Shown one piece after another: positions 34,633 to 49,600 of a stretch of DNA of 64,000 nucleotides. The notes under the pieces were generated by a model, which saw only the letters and a program-made list of their open reading frames with translations, made no database searches and had not been told where the DNA came from. Origin of the DNA: Membranipora membranacea (taxonomy: Eukaryota; Bryozoa; Gymnolaemata; Cheilostomatida; Membraniporidae). How positions within the stretch are numbered: position 1 is the stretch's first letter; each line of letters opens with the position of its first letter. The stretch lies in assembly GCA_914767715.1 (NCBI GenBank), contig OU612069.1, positions 28,269,387-28,333,386 on the forward strand, read 5' to 3'. Position numbers and translations under genes: made by a program.

Positions 34633-37600
34633 CTATGTAAAGCTGTTTAGATAAGTATCTGTATCAGTAAGTAGTTGATGACTTTCGTCCCTCAGTCCCT
34701 GTATGTGCTGATCTAATAAATTCTCTAACGCCGTCGTCCTCTGTCTCTGGTCCTCCAGAAATCTCTCAGCTACCATCGATCCTGTGGACGAACTCTGTAA
34801 TAACAAACATAACATGAGGATAATTATGAAATATACCAGAAATGCCGCGATCATAAATGCCACACAACTTCAGGGGTGTGGATGATATTCACTCAAGTTG
34901 TTGATTGACTTTATGATGGATGGCCATGTCATTATAAGTGCAAATTAAAATGGCTGTCCTTTCCATGCCATCTATGAGGTAGACAGCCGGAGTATGGTTG
35001 TCCTATTATGTGGCAGAACTCTCCCAACATTTATTCTCGATGAATACAGTCATAGTATATGATAGATGATTATTTGTAATGATTTAACAATGGAGGCTAC
35101 ATATAAGATACAAGCAGATTCAGTTCATTTATTAGTTTTGTCATGGGTGTATGACAAATAGGTAATCGGAATAGCTATGTTGTTCAAACTTTCAATTCTT
35201 GCTGGTCTTAAACAATGTAAAGAACTACTGGTTACCCTACTCAGGACATACAAGCATATTGAAGATTCAGCAGCATGTTACTATATAAACCACTAAGTCA
35301 GCAATGTATGAGGTAGATATGTTACTATATAAACCACTAAGTCAGCATTGTATGAGGTAGATATGTTACTATATAAACCACTAAGTCAGCAATGTATGAG
35401 GTAGATATGTTACTATATAAACCACTAAGTCAGCAATGTATGAGGTAGATATGTTACTATATAAACCACTAAGTCAGCAATGTAGGAGGTAGATATGTTA
35501 CTATATAAACCACTAAGTCAGCGATGTATGAGGTAGATATGTTACTATATAAACCACTAAGTCAGCAATGTATGAGGTAGATATGTTACTATATAAACCA
35601 CTAAGTCAGCAATGTATGAGGTAGATATGTTACTATATAAACCACTAAGTCAGCAATGTAGGAGGTAGATATGTTACTATATAAACCACTAAGTCAGCGA
35701 TGTATGAGGTAGATATGTTACTATATAAACCACTAAGTCAGCAATGTATGAGGTAGATATGTTACTATATAAACCACTAAGTCAGCAGTGTATGAGGTAG
35801 ATATGTTACGATATAAACCACTAAGTCAGCAATGTATGAGGTAGATATGTTACTATATAAACCACTAAGTCAGCAATGTATGAGGTAGATATGTTACTAT
35901 ATAAACCACTAACTCAGCAGTGTATGAAGTAGATATGTTACTATATAAACCACTAAGTCAGCAATGTATGAGGTAGATATGTTACTATATAAACCACTAA
36001 GTCAGCAATGTATGAGGTAGATATGTTACTATATAAACCACTAAGTCAGCAATGTATGAAGTAGATATGTTACTATATAAACCACTAAGTCAGCAATGTA
36101 TGAGGTAGATATGTTACTATATAAACCACTAAGTCAGCGATGTATGAGGTAGATATGTTACTATATAAACCACTAAGTCAGCAATGTATGAGGTAGATAT
36201 GTTACTATATAAACCACTAAGTCAGCAGTGTATGAGGTAGATATGTTACGATATAAACCACTAAGTCAGCAATGTATGAGGTAGATATGTTACTATATAA
36301 ACCACTAAGTCAGCAATGTATGAGGTAGATATGTTACTATATAAACCACTAAGTCAGCAATGTATGAGGTAGATATGTTACTATATAAACCACTAAGTCA
36401 GCAATGTATGAGGTAGATATGTTACTATATAAACCACTAAGTCAGCAATGTAGGAGGTAGATATGTTACTATATAAACCACTAAGTCAGCAATGTATGAG
36501 GTAGATATGTTACTATATAAACCACTAACTCAGCAATGTAGGAGGTAGATATGTTACTATATAAACCACTAAGTCAGCAATGTATGAGGTAGATATGTTA
36601 CTATATAAACCACTAAGTCAGCAATGTATGAGGTAGATATGTTACTATATAAACCACTAAGTCAGCAATGTATGAGGTAGATATGTTACTATATAAACCA
36701 CTAAGTCAGCAATGTATGAGGTAGATATGTTACTATATAAACCACTAAGTCAGCAATGTATGAGGTAGATACTCTCTAGAGTAATGAAGTAAAAGTTGTA
36801 AAATGGCTACTAGCTGTTGTGGTTTAGTAGTCAACACATATCAAGCCTTGCAACTGATTGTCTGATACCATCCCACGTGTATGCTATATCTGCTGTGGCA
36901 GGGGAAAGGGGTGTCCAGTCATTGGCCTTTTCATAGACTGAAGATAAAGTTAAGATATTCATAAGTATACTCACGTGTCTGCTGCCATTAAGACCTGCTC
37001 CATTTATAGAAGATAGACGACCACTAGAAGTCACTCCCAGACTTCTAGCTGGAGATGTGCTCCTGACTCCACGAGATGATGATCTGGAAGTAGAACAATC
37101 ATACAGTTACGTGACAATCCATGATACACACTGGGATCATCACTCTCTACTCTCTAGCTACATAAAACAGTGCTCAATAACTAGAAAAACATATTTCAAT
37201 TTGAAAATTTAACAAGTTAGTGGATTTGATCTAATGAGTTTGAATGAGTAGACAGTTTTCTGAGCTCAGATTTAGGCCTGAATTTGGATTTGTCCTCTCT
37301 CCAGTTTGGTACTTTTAACCCACGCCGCATAGGAAAAATGTGCTGAAAAGAGGGTTCTCTTGAAAACCGCTTATAATAGGATAAAAATTGTTTTTGATTC
37401 AGAATCTGCAACATTGAAAACTCATATGGACATAGTATGGGAAATAATTTTAGTATTTGGATAGTCAATTATAGCATTTTCCGCCTGTTTTGCGGACAAT
37501 TTGGCAGAATCTTTCATGAGTTTCGTCACTAAAATTAAGGTTTATCAACATTCAAGCCTCCAATGATTTGGAAACCCTGTCACACAGGGTTTTCAATGGT

Positions 37601-40600
37601 GCAGACTCTAAATCAAAAATCAATTTTATCCTAACATTAGCAGTTTTCAATATAACCCTCTTTCAGCACGTTTTTCCTATGCGGCATGGGTTAAAAGTAC
37701 CAAAGTGGAGAGAGGACAACTCCGAATTGAGGCATAAATAAGAGCTTAGAAAACTGTCTAATAAATTTGAGTACAGAGTTTCAAAGTTTTTAAAAAAGCT
37801 CAGAATCATCTTTAAAACTCAACATAGGGCAGTAACTGACATCCAGCAATAAACCACATGCTAGGGTAAAGCCTGTGGACAGGAGTTAGCATGCAGCTTA
37901 CTTGTAACTCGGAGAGTGAGATCGTCTGCTGCCGGCGGCTGAGTGAGGGGATGACTTCCTGTCTGCGTCAGCACTAGGAGATGATTTATTAGATCTGTGA
38001 CTCTGAGCCGGTGATGATCGAGTAGATCTGTGACCTGAGAGTATTAAAAACAAGATTTACAACTCAGTCAGAATAATGCACAAGAAGAAAAGTGAATAAA
38101 ACAATTGTTTCTCCATGTTTGTCAGGTCAGTTGGTGATGATCATACTCATCGAATGGCTTGATATAGATAACCAATTTATGACCTATATCCATCACATAC
38201 AATTAACCTAAATGATCCATTAGGTGCTTTAGAATTAAAAAGTTTATATGTTATTTAACATGCCAGCAGACTGCCCATAATCTAATGTAAAATCAAACAA
38301 TTCTAGCTAGTTATGGAAACATCCAACCAGAATGATATTATCTGCCAAATAAATAGTTTACCTGCTGACGACGAGGCAGCTGACTTATTTTGTGAGGTGG
38401 AGTGTTTACTGTTAGGGACAGTATATGTGTTAGCTGGTACAGGAATACGAGAGGCGCTGTTAGATCTCATCCTCACTGAGGGTGACTCCTGCTTTACTGG
38501 TGTGGAGGTAGATCTCTGGTGCCGAGGCTCTGATGTTTGTGGGTGGCGGGTCTCTTGTGGCGGGGTGGCTGGTGATTTATGACGCCGATGTCGGTCTGAG
38601 GATCGGCGGGGTCTATCCTCGGAGGAGCGGCCAGACCTGTCACGTGACTTACTTGAACGTCCAGACCTAAGGCAGGGAAAATATCAACTTAGTCCAACAA
38701 TCTCATAATACAGCGCTGAGATACATGTAATAAGGTTTAATGATATATGTGTTATTATGCAACATTATACTTGGATGGCGAATTTGTTTTACTCTGAATT
38801 CGCGGCGTAAAAGTGTATATGTGTATATGAGGATAAGGTCATAAGGTCATATCAGGGAGTAACAGCATTACTGTTACACACACAGACATAGACGACCTCA
38901 ACACACCAAACTTACTCCGGCCATAAGTCACGTGTTGCCTGGAATAGTGAATAAATTGTTCTGTTTTACTGATAAGACTTTGACTGAGACTTTGACTGAG
39001 ACTGAGACTGGAGTACTGATATTAAGTTGTTGATCAGTATAAGAAACACATTATAACTAACCTATTGCTGTGGTGAGATTTATCAGCACTTCGTCTCTTG
39101 TCTGTTGGAGGCTGTAAAGTTGTATCAATGGTAGAGTCGTTATCAATCATACGTCTGGCTGGATCAGGACTTCCTCTACCACTGCTGTGTCCAAATGTCA
39201 GAAAATCTGCAGAAACAGCAAGAGTTGATGAGTAAAGCATAATGCAATTTTCATAATGCAATCATATACAAAATAGGGCTAATATAACGGGGAGTCCCAG
39301 TCTACTGCATCGCATCGGGTGACGTTACAGTCTTACTAGTGCACACTGTAAGCGTCATAAGCTGGTGCGTAGATGTCATGCCCTGATTTTGATTTGATTT
39401 GTGATCTGATCTCTCAATTAATTATCTTGGAGCTATGCAGAATTCAATGAGCACAAATTTGCATGAGTGGCAGCAGTAGTTTAAGCCCTATCCTATCTTA
39501 ATACAGCAAGTGTTGTTTTGTATGATCATTTTATGAACTTGCAGATTTTATCCGTCATGAGTGACTGTTATGGTTGGGGAATGTGGTAGAGATAAAGCTG
39601 AAACCCTAGAGAGAACACACACACATCCAGTATAATCCAGCAGTTTATTGAGAAAATTTGACACAGAGATGATCTAGTGGGTTCAATGGGCCAGTTTGAA
39701 TGGCAAAAATTCGTCAGGAAAGAATTACTGATCCAAATAGGTCCTATAAGACTACTCATGATAAACACATTTCACATGTAGGATGAACTATGAATGTCTC
39801 TGTTATATAACTTTTAGAGATTAAAGCGGCCATAACACAAATCATCGGTCACAACAGGAGCCATCAGCGAAGTCGGCAACCTCTGACAGAAACCTAACAA
39901 GGGCAATATCATTTGACAAACAACAAATTTGCTAATTACTATGCAAAGAAGGTCAAACACACTGACTAAATACCCAAGATATGGACAACATTTCGCTTGA
40001 GCAATCCATGGCACTCAACTTTGAAACTGTCAGAAAGATCCTCAAACCAATTACAAATTCCTAACCTGATTGTAAGACTCATATTCTACATACCTGTGAG
40101 ACTTATGACACAACATTTTTTAAGTCACACATTCCTCAAAAGTTTTTCAAGGTCACAACAACAGAAACATCACATATGAGAAAAGATCCTCAATTTATAC
40201 CAAGAACACATTTGCATTTAATCCAATAAGTACACTGCAGTAATAGTGTTTTTTTTCCTAAATAAAATTCAATCGCTGTTGGAAATAATATTCTTGTCAA
40301 GTTGGTAATTATAACTAAGGCAGTAAGTTACATTTTAAAGCTCTATATGGCATTCTTCTGCTTCTTGCCGTGCTGAAATTTCTTCAAAGCAGGCGCACAA
40401 AGTCAGACATACATATACATACCAGTAGTTTGATCGTCGTATGCAGAGTTATATTGTCCTGAGTGATCTATATCTCTCTTACTGGAGCTGGCCATGGCCA
40501 TCACCTCTGATATATTACCAGCAAACGAGGACATCAACTGATTCTCATGTGCTAGAGCTGTAAGTATTATACAGTAAAATATGATATATGATTCAACAGA

Positions 40601-43600
40601 AATAAACATAAAACGAAATTATTATGGAAATATACAGATATGTTTGTTAGTACTGTAGAAGCCGACTGCTTACTTAGGTATCTATCTTCAATATACTAAT
40701 TCATATCTTGTAAGCCAACACAAACTGCAGCATACAAAAACCTAACATTCTGCAATCGTTGCATGTCGAATGCCAGTTTGCAGACCTGGAAGACTAGTTT
40801 TTGATTAATTGGATCCATAAAGGCCCCTCTGATTTCAGACATATTGCATGTGTAACTGATTCATTTACTGATGACCTTTTTGTTACAAAATTTTCAGTTA
40901 GGCTGCTCTATATTCTTCAACACAACGTAACACGGATGAAGCCACTTTCCACAACAAGGTTGTCAGATTGATTTGATATAGAATATCTGCGTAGTGAACA
41001 TTATAACCAGCCAACCCACTTAACATCACTTAAGTCACGTAGTGATGTCACAACAAGATAAGTATATACTGACTATGATTTGTCTCCCTTGTCTGATCTA
41101 TCTGACTATGAGCCTCGTCCAGTCTCTCTATAAGCATAGTCTTCTGAGCCTGCAGAGCAGACAACTCCTGATCATAGAGGGCGTGTCTCGCTTCCTGCTG
41201 TGCATCATGGGTAGTCTGTAGACGTGATGTATCCATAGCGTGCTCGTCCAGCAGCAGGGCTTCTCTTCTGTTGTAAGAGTTATATGAGTTAGTTTTCCAC
41301 ATATTAAGGTGTCATAGGAATAAAACATGTTAGTTTTACCAGTTAGGGCGGCGGAGTAGCAGCTGGATTATAAAAATCAGTATAGTTGGGACTCGCCAAT
41401 TTTTCTGAGTTTCCTCCTGGATCAATGAATTCTATTGAGAATATAACTTTGCATGCATCAGAGTTAAACTTGTTTTGTCAAGAAAAGGTTCTAGTGACAA
41501 GAAAATTCAAGGTGATGTAAAATCTCAGTCCCCAACTACTGCAACACAAAATTGAAAATCACCAATCTTGATAACAAATGTTTCCAATATCACCTACCAA
41601 TGTTCAAATTCAATATCTAAAAATTGATTGAAATAGATACATCTGAAGCTCAAATCAAATATCAAATCACAAGTTATGTGAATATCAGATAACTGATCTT
41701 TATCTTGAAATTTCTACGGATAAGACCAATATCCTATCAGTAATATGATTTTGATATCGGTGCAGCACTACCCCTCTTACTTCTCTATATCATGCTGCAT
41801 GTCCTGTAGAACTTTACGATATTTCTTATGATGAGATTCATCACTTCGAGTCATCTGATCTCTCAGTCGGTCAAGGTCACATCTCAGCTTCTCGTTATCA
41901 CCCTGAAATAGGTCAAGTAGTTATCATCATAGATCGATCAGAGTGTTATCACTATGTTTCCATATGAGGGCCAATCAATACATGGAACTAGCATTCAGGT
42001 CAATTTCCGTTCGCATCGGTTATCATTTATCCCATACCTAAGGTAGCTACTCTCAAATTTTGCAAAAATTTCAGGCCTGTGTCTTTACTTTTTCACTTAG
42101 CTAAACTAGCATACAAACTGTTATTTCACCCACTCAGTACGCTTACAGGCCAAAGCTAGGTACCACTGATGCTATTTTACAGCTACTGGATGATTTAACA
42201 GCTGACCTAGATTCCCCTGAGCACAATTATGTACAACTGGCCTGTTTAGATTTTTCAAAGGCATTTGATAAGTTACAGCCTAATATTGTTATTCAAAAGA
42301 TGAAGGATTACAGAATCAATTGTAATATTTTAGACATACTTAGTAGTTTTTTAGAGCGGAGGAAGCACTGTGTAAAAGTAAATGGCATTTTTTTCTGATT
42401 TTATTGATATTTGCTTAGGAGCTCCACAAGGAACAAAACTGGGACCACTCCTGTGGCTTTTTTATGTAAAAGATCTTTTTGTTGATGATTTTAAAGTCGT
42501 AAAATATGCTGATGACACTACATTGTACAAGAGTATTGGAAAAAAAGACAGGTGATGTGGCACCAGCTATAAATGCTACAATTAATTGGGCTGAAAAAAA
42601 CCATATGAATCTAATTGCTGAAAAAACAGAGATTATAAATATTTTGATAAATCATTGGCATACATATAACGAGTCTGTAGCTTTAAATTATGATATTAAT
42701 ATTGCACCTTCTGTTTTAGTCAAGTTTTTAGGACTTCATATTAACAATCACCTTAATTTTTCTAGTCATCATATCTAATTGCAATTCGAGACTTTTTTTA
42801 TTACGCTGGTGCTAGGTATGAATACCAACGGTTTATTTAAATATTATTTTACCTACATACGTTCTTTAGCCACATATGCTGCTCCTGCTTGGTTTTTACT
42901 TTTAAATGATTGTGACATTGTGCGCCTTGAAAGAATCCAGCGATCGACCACAAGGACCATTTCACCAGACCTATGTTATGAAGAAAGGCTGGAGTTTTTA
43001 AATTTATCCTCATTGCATGATTTAATTTGGATCAGAGCAAGAGGCTTTTTTGTAAAAATAGCTGATGATCAAACACACCCTCTTTTTGATCGTATTTTCA
43101 GGAACGAATGTAGAGCATCTTCTCGCTGCAAAACCATTTTTAGACCTAAACTATATAGGTCCCAAAAATGTGCCAAATCCTTTTTCTCTTTTTTCATGAC
43201 TCATTTTAATAATCTTCGCTCTTAGTCATTTTTATCCTAACACTGTAAGCATTCAATTTTATCAATGCCATGATATCGGATGGATGCAAAAATAAACTAA
43301 ACTAAACTATTCATTCGGATTGAGGAAACAATTCCATTCGGAGTGGATGGCGCGATTGCGGGTAGCGTGCTTAGACACATTGACTTTGATGCGCGAGGCC
43401 CGGGTACAACTCTCGCCTGCGGAAGTTCTTTTTTTATGTTTTTCCATCATGGAAATCGTAAGCATTCTTCATGCATGGGATCACAGTGAATGTGAGGCTG
43501 ATAATGGAACAGAAATCTAATGTACAGGAAGAAGATATTCATAGAGAGTTACAATTAACTTCACTAAATTGGAATGGCAAACCAGAAACCAAATATCTTA

Positions 43601-46600
43601 TCATTAAGATACAATTTGTTCTACACTATGTTGCTGACTTCCATGTATATACTCACTCTGAGTCTATCGACTGTGTTATCATAAGTAGTCTGCACCTCGG
43701 ACAGAACATGTCTCTGAGCTTTCCTTACATCAGAACTCTGCTGTTGCGTCTCCACTAACTGTAATAGAAAACGAGAAAAGTTATAATCTCATTTCAAGAG
43801 TGGTCATTATAGACATTGAGTGCACCATTACATCAAGAACAAAGTTTTACTAGTTTCGCTTCTGTTTTAAATTACCGTGTCTTTTAGATGTTGGTTTTCC
43901 AATCTTAGAGCTTCCAACTGTCGCTTAGTTAGCCTGAGATCAGCATTAGCTTGACTCTCATTGAGGGCGGCGCTGGCTGCGTCCAAACGGGAATCTTCTG
44001 TTGTAAATGTGGTCATCAGGCAACTCTGGTTATTTCTGTAGGAAAATAACATTGTAAATAAAATGTAATATAAATAATAAAGGTAAAACACTAAATATCA
44101 ACATAATGAGCAGAGAGCAGAGCAGAGAACAGAGCAGAGAACAGAGCAGAGAGCAGAGCTGCCTCCAGGGATTGGCATTAAGCTTTCTACACCTCATGTC
44201 TGTAGGCTGACATACATATGAGCTATTGAACACCACCTCAACTCTGTGCTGCTTAAAAGATAATGGATTTTGGTTCAACAATCAAAAAATTTAGAATACT
44301 CATCACTCTGCTGAGGTATATATTACAGTGAAAGTTTATTAGAAATTAAAGAAAGGCAGACTGATTGATTAAAAAAACATGTAACCAGACTCCCTGATGT
44401 AACAATATTTACAAAAACTTCCAAATATTTTGGAGTTGCTACCTCCTTGAACATACAACATTTGAGAGCACAACTCCTAATTAATTAGTGAAACCATTAG
44501 GTTAAATCCCTCCCTGGTTAAATCAGGGACATGAAATACCATCATGTAAATGACTACATGCAAAAAGGCCCTCAAATGCGTTTGAGAGATCAGATTAGGC
44601 AAAAGATGACATGTGCTGTGGAGAGAAAATTGATTACTAATAATCAACGTAAAATTCCATACAGTACAGTTGAGAGCTACTGTGAATGGGATTTTACAAT
44701 GATTGTTAATAATCGATATTTATTCCATGGCACGTGTAGCGCCTTTGCCCATCGTCTTCCCGCCTGCTGATTGATCGCTCACTAGGTAAAGGATTGACTT
44801 ATAACTGATCTCCTGTAGTACAAACCTGGTGGCCTGAGCCTCATACAGCTGAGATCTGGTAATCTGTAACTCTTGTTTTAGTGATATTATCTCCTCATCA
44901 TGTTCAGCTTTTAGTGTAAACATCTTACTCTGAAGCTGCACAATAATAATAAGAGAAAGGTATGGCTAGAGCAAGTGTCCTGATGAGGTCCCAAGTCAAG
45001 TTGTTTTGTAGGAGTGGTGTTAGACACTTATGATAAGTTAATAGAAGACTGTGTCCTTCACCCTTTAAAACAACTGCTAGGAAACACAAGCTTAGCTCAA
45101 TAAAAAATGTTGACCTTTCCATCCCTGATCAGTTCTAATGAAGGAATGTTTCTGATCTATGGAGCGAACAAACAGTCAGACAGATAACAACTCCGTAAGA
45201 CACCAGGGCACAGGACTTCAGCTGCGATATCAATCAAGGGGGGAGTGAATAACATTGGCATTAATAACACCCTGTAATCTTTTGGGTTGGATCTGAGTTT
45301 TTAGCCTAAATGACCCCTTGGCTATATCAAAGCTTATATAAATTGTACCTCATTAAGATTTTCATCTCTTTCTCTCAGACGTCTGTCTTCTGTATCTCTA
45401 AGGTCCCTCTCCTGTAAAGAAGTAAATGTCATATTATAAGGGTATAACATCCTATTTATATTTTATTCATTGCACAAATTAACCACCTAACTTAGTTCCT
45501 CGACTTCATACATTACCAGAAGTAAACCCCAAATACACCAAAAAGACAATTTTATTGCATTCGCCATTTTTTCCTCCACCCCATTGGCTGTGGGTAAGCG
45601 AGGTGAGCTTACCTATCCCAGAGATAATTACATATCTTCAACAATCTATGCAGTGTAAGAGAGGGAGTTACCTGACCCTGCTATGGAGCTGCTCCAAGCC
45701 AAAAAGGCAATTTTATTGGAGTGATTTTCTTTCCCATTTGTATCTTGATCTCATTGGTTGTGGGACAGAATAGAAAGCTTAACTCTATACAATCAGGCTG
45801 TTTGGGCTACTCCCTGATACCATCAACAGTCTTATCAGTAAGAGAGTGATATATCTGACCTTGACATGTAGCTGCTCCCTGAGCTGTATACACTCATCGT
45901 CTGTATTCTTCACTCTCTTATTCAGCCCGTTACATTCGGCCTTGACCTGAGACATCTCAGACCTCAGCTCCATCTCTCGTGTCTTCAGATCTCTAAAAAG
46001 TTAACAGTTTAAAGTAAAATACATTTTTTTGTTGCGAAACCTTCCACATACAGAGTGAATAGATGGTCATTCAAGTGGTCAGTTTAGTGTCCTAGTAACT
46101 GGCCTGTATTTGATGGATTGCAGATGGAAGTACTGATGCTGTGTGTGTGCCTCTCCTACATTCATACTCTTGTTTGAAAATTGGTTGATGACTAGTCTCT
46201 ATCATCAACCAATTTTCAAACAAGAGTATGAATGTAGAAGAGGCACACACACAGCATCAGTTACGTTTCAAAATTCTGACCCCAATTCAGCTAAATATGT
46301 TATTACTTTGACCAAGGAGTAACATTCCTCCTCGCTTTGACTGAATTAAGCTTACGCCTTTACACATTAACATTATATGAATGGCTGATGCAATGACGAC
46401 TTGTAAAAAGTATAGAAGTCAGATATTTAAACTAAGAGAATCCACTCATTTGTTGGCACAAAACTAAGATCTGATAAATAGCAGGATATACCTGTACTCA
46501 TTGTCCAGTTTGAAGAGATCCTGCTTGAGGATTTCTATAGCACCAGACTCGTTATCATGATTCTCATCCATCAATGTCCTGAATAAATTAATATTCATAA

Positions 46601-49600
46601 TTATTATACTGTCAATAAAACAGGAATCAATATTATACTTGTTTTCATTCTATGAACAATGAAGCGTATGCAACATGCAAATGCTTCTTACCAATACAGG
46701 TTTCTACGCACTTCGAGATATAAATATGAATCCGGTGATAAAATAAATTCATTGATTTAAATATAATCCCTCGGTGATGTCAAAATATTTAAACTCATGA
46801 AATACTAATTTAAATACTGTGAATATCGAGTTTATATGTGGCTGATCTTGTTGAAATCCAAGTAAACACAAATAATAATACTAACACTAATCATGTAACA
46901 TGATAGCTGTAACCTAAGTATCCTCAGAATAAGTATTGTGTCTATCTGAGATCAGAAGGCAGTGTTAGGGTGTGACAAATGTTAAGTATTAAGATTAATA
47001 TTATTTTATTATGACTCTAGATTAAATGGACACTCTAATGGTGTAACCTCGAGGTTAGTTAATAAGTTCCAGCTAATGAAAACAGCAGTTACAAAGAGAC
47101 ACACCTGATGGTTTTATCTTTTTCTAGTATCATATCTCTGAGTCTAACCATCTCCTTCTCCTGACAGAGCTGCCCTTGAGTGGCTAACTGAAGATTGTTA
47201 CCCTGGGATTTCAATTCAGAGCTCAGCTTTGTGTTATCAGACTGGAAACTCTACAGATAATAGAAATTAAATCTCATCCATAACATCTAACAAGAATTTT
47301 TATTACCAAAGATTCATGGTTGTAGACATGAATAATTCATAATAGGACATGAAGTTTCTCATAGAGCTAAAATATTCAGTTAAATTCTGCCAGGGCCACT
47401 TTCAGCCACGGCCAACAGGAGATGCTGCAATTTGTTTAAATTAAAACATCCTGGATAAATATCAGCTCAAATTAAATCAAAATCAAATTAAAAATGGAAT
47501 TTTCCAACTCAAACTTAGCTTAGCTTAAGTTATGTATCTGAAGTATCAAAAATCCACGTTCTCATAAATCAACCTCTTAAATAGGTTTTGTCAAGTCGCG
47601 TTTTTGTGAACTTATTGAAATCACCTCTAATCAGCTCCAACAATAGAGATAATATAAAAAATGTTATAAAATTATTATTACTTTTTCATTAAGTCAAATC
47701 ATATCGAGTATAATAACCCTATGTCTCAACCACACAACATCACACTCACTTGTAGTTGATTGTTAGCTTTCTTCAGAGCCTCGTCACTAGTCTGCAGTTC
47801 TTTGTTTAATTTTGTAGCCCTATTCTTCCAGTGATTGAGATCAGCTTTGAGGCGGGCTATCTCCACGTTCCTCTCAGACTCTCTGTCTTCAGCTTCATGT
47901 AACTGAGATCTCACACCAGATAACTCTGATCTAAAGAGGAGAAACAAGTAGCGGTTTTTGTCAAAAGAAATATTGAACATTTTTTTGTTGTGGTGGGGTT
48001 CTATTATAGAGAACATCCGGAATAAATACCAAGTTCCATTGGCGAGCAGCAGAAAATGCAATCAAAGCATATTGTTGATAGGATATACATTCTATCAGTC
48101 TGGATAAAAGCTTTCATGGATAGTAAGTCTCCTTGATCCATTCTACGATATGTAAAGTTGTCCACTCAGACACAAAGAGAAGATAACTGACTACCCTTAG
48201 AAGTATTGACTCGTTACCTTAGATTAGATTCTATGTCTCCAATCATCTGCTTTCTCTTAGCTAACTGATCAGCGTAAGTAGATCCCTGCTGCTCCATCAA
48301 ATCACACTTCTCAGCTGAAAATATTGAACGATGAATGGCTAAAATTTGTCAGTTTCAATACTGACATATGGGTAGGCTACTAAATGAGTGTCCAAATCTG
48401 CTCAGTTGTGTAATCAGGTCAAAATGAACCTGGGGTATATAAGTCAAAGTTATCAGTAGATCTTGAAGCCAAGCTTTCTAAAATGCCGGATACCATGTGC
48501 AAATGTAAAATAACCAATCTGCCGTTTGTTTTATCCAGCTAAGACTCTGAAAACTACACACAAATGGGAGAGGCTACTTAAAATGGGCCAGCATGATAGT
48601 GGAGTTTCAAATCCGACTGTCATCAGGCCCAAATTCTCGTCAAACACCTATAAACAGGGTGCCAAAGTCGAAAAAGGGGCTGTATCTCACGGTAAAATGT
48701 AACTTTCAAAGAAACAAAGGTATCTAAAAGTCACAAACTTACTGAGAGCTTTAACAGTGCTCATGAGTCTGTCCACTTCATACTGTAACTGCTTCTTATC
48801 TTTAGTCATAGCGCTCGTCTCTAACTCAAACTTCTGTAAATACAAACATACATGGGTGTGTGAGACAGTACTATATACATCATCTGATACACCTCACCTA
48901 CAAGTCTACCATAATGGGTCTGAATAGTATCAGAGCTTCCCCGCTGGGGGCCAGTCTGGCGGGCTCAGACTATATCATAACACCTACAGTTAGAATAATA
49001 GGACTTAGATTGCACCACATTATGTGGGGCTGTCTACCAGATGAAATATTATTTGGTCCTCTCTTTGTTAGTCTCTAACCTGTTTGTTAATCGCATTATC
49101 AATTCAGGATCTTATTACAGCTTATTAGTTATGTCACCTTTAGCATATGCTGGCATGTTTGAATGCAAAATGAGTAGGTGGCTCAGTAGTTAGAGCGCTG
49201 GTCCTTCAGCATGCAAGTGTTGAAGGTCGTGGGTTCGAATCCCACTGCAGTCCACTGACTACTGGGAGTCGTTGGACCCCCAGGTGTGCTCCGACCTGCC
49301 TACAAACTGAGAGCATATTGGCCCAGACATTGCAGCCTAGCCCTTAAGGCACACACTATTTCGCCGCCACGATGTGGTGATTGACTAACCATTGGGATTT
49401 TTTCCAACTTATGGCCGTTTATTTTGGTGCAAGGGAATTGTCTAGGCAGCGGGAGTTTCAATGTTAGTGCTTTTCTCCCTGTACACAAAGTGAAGCTTTT
49501 CCATTTAAATTTGAGGTCAACATCAAGGAGTAAAGGACATGTAAACTTGGTAATGAAAATAAAACGTTACATTCCAATCAGAGAACAAGCCAGATGAATG

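Noticed and set aside
49172-49255. Functional tRNA gene
   Set aside because: The A and B boxes are good, but the acceptor stem does not pair and an unrelated body follows, so a SINE explains it better.
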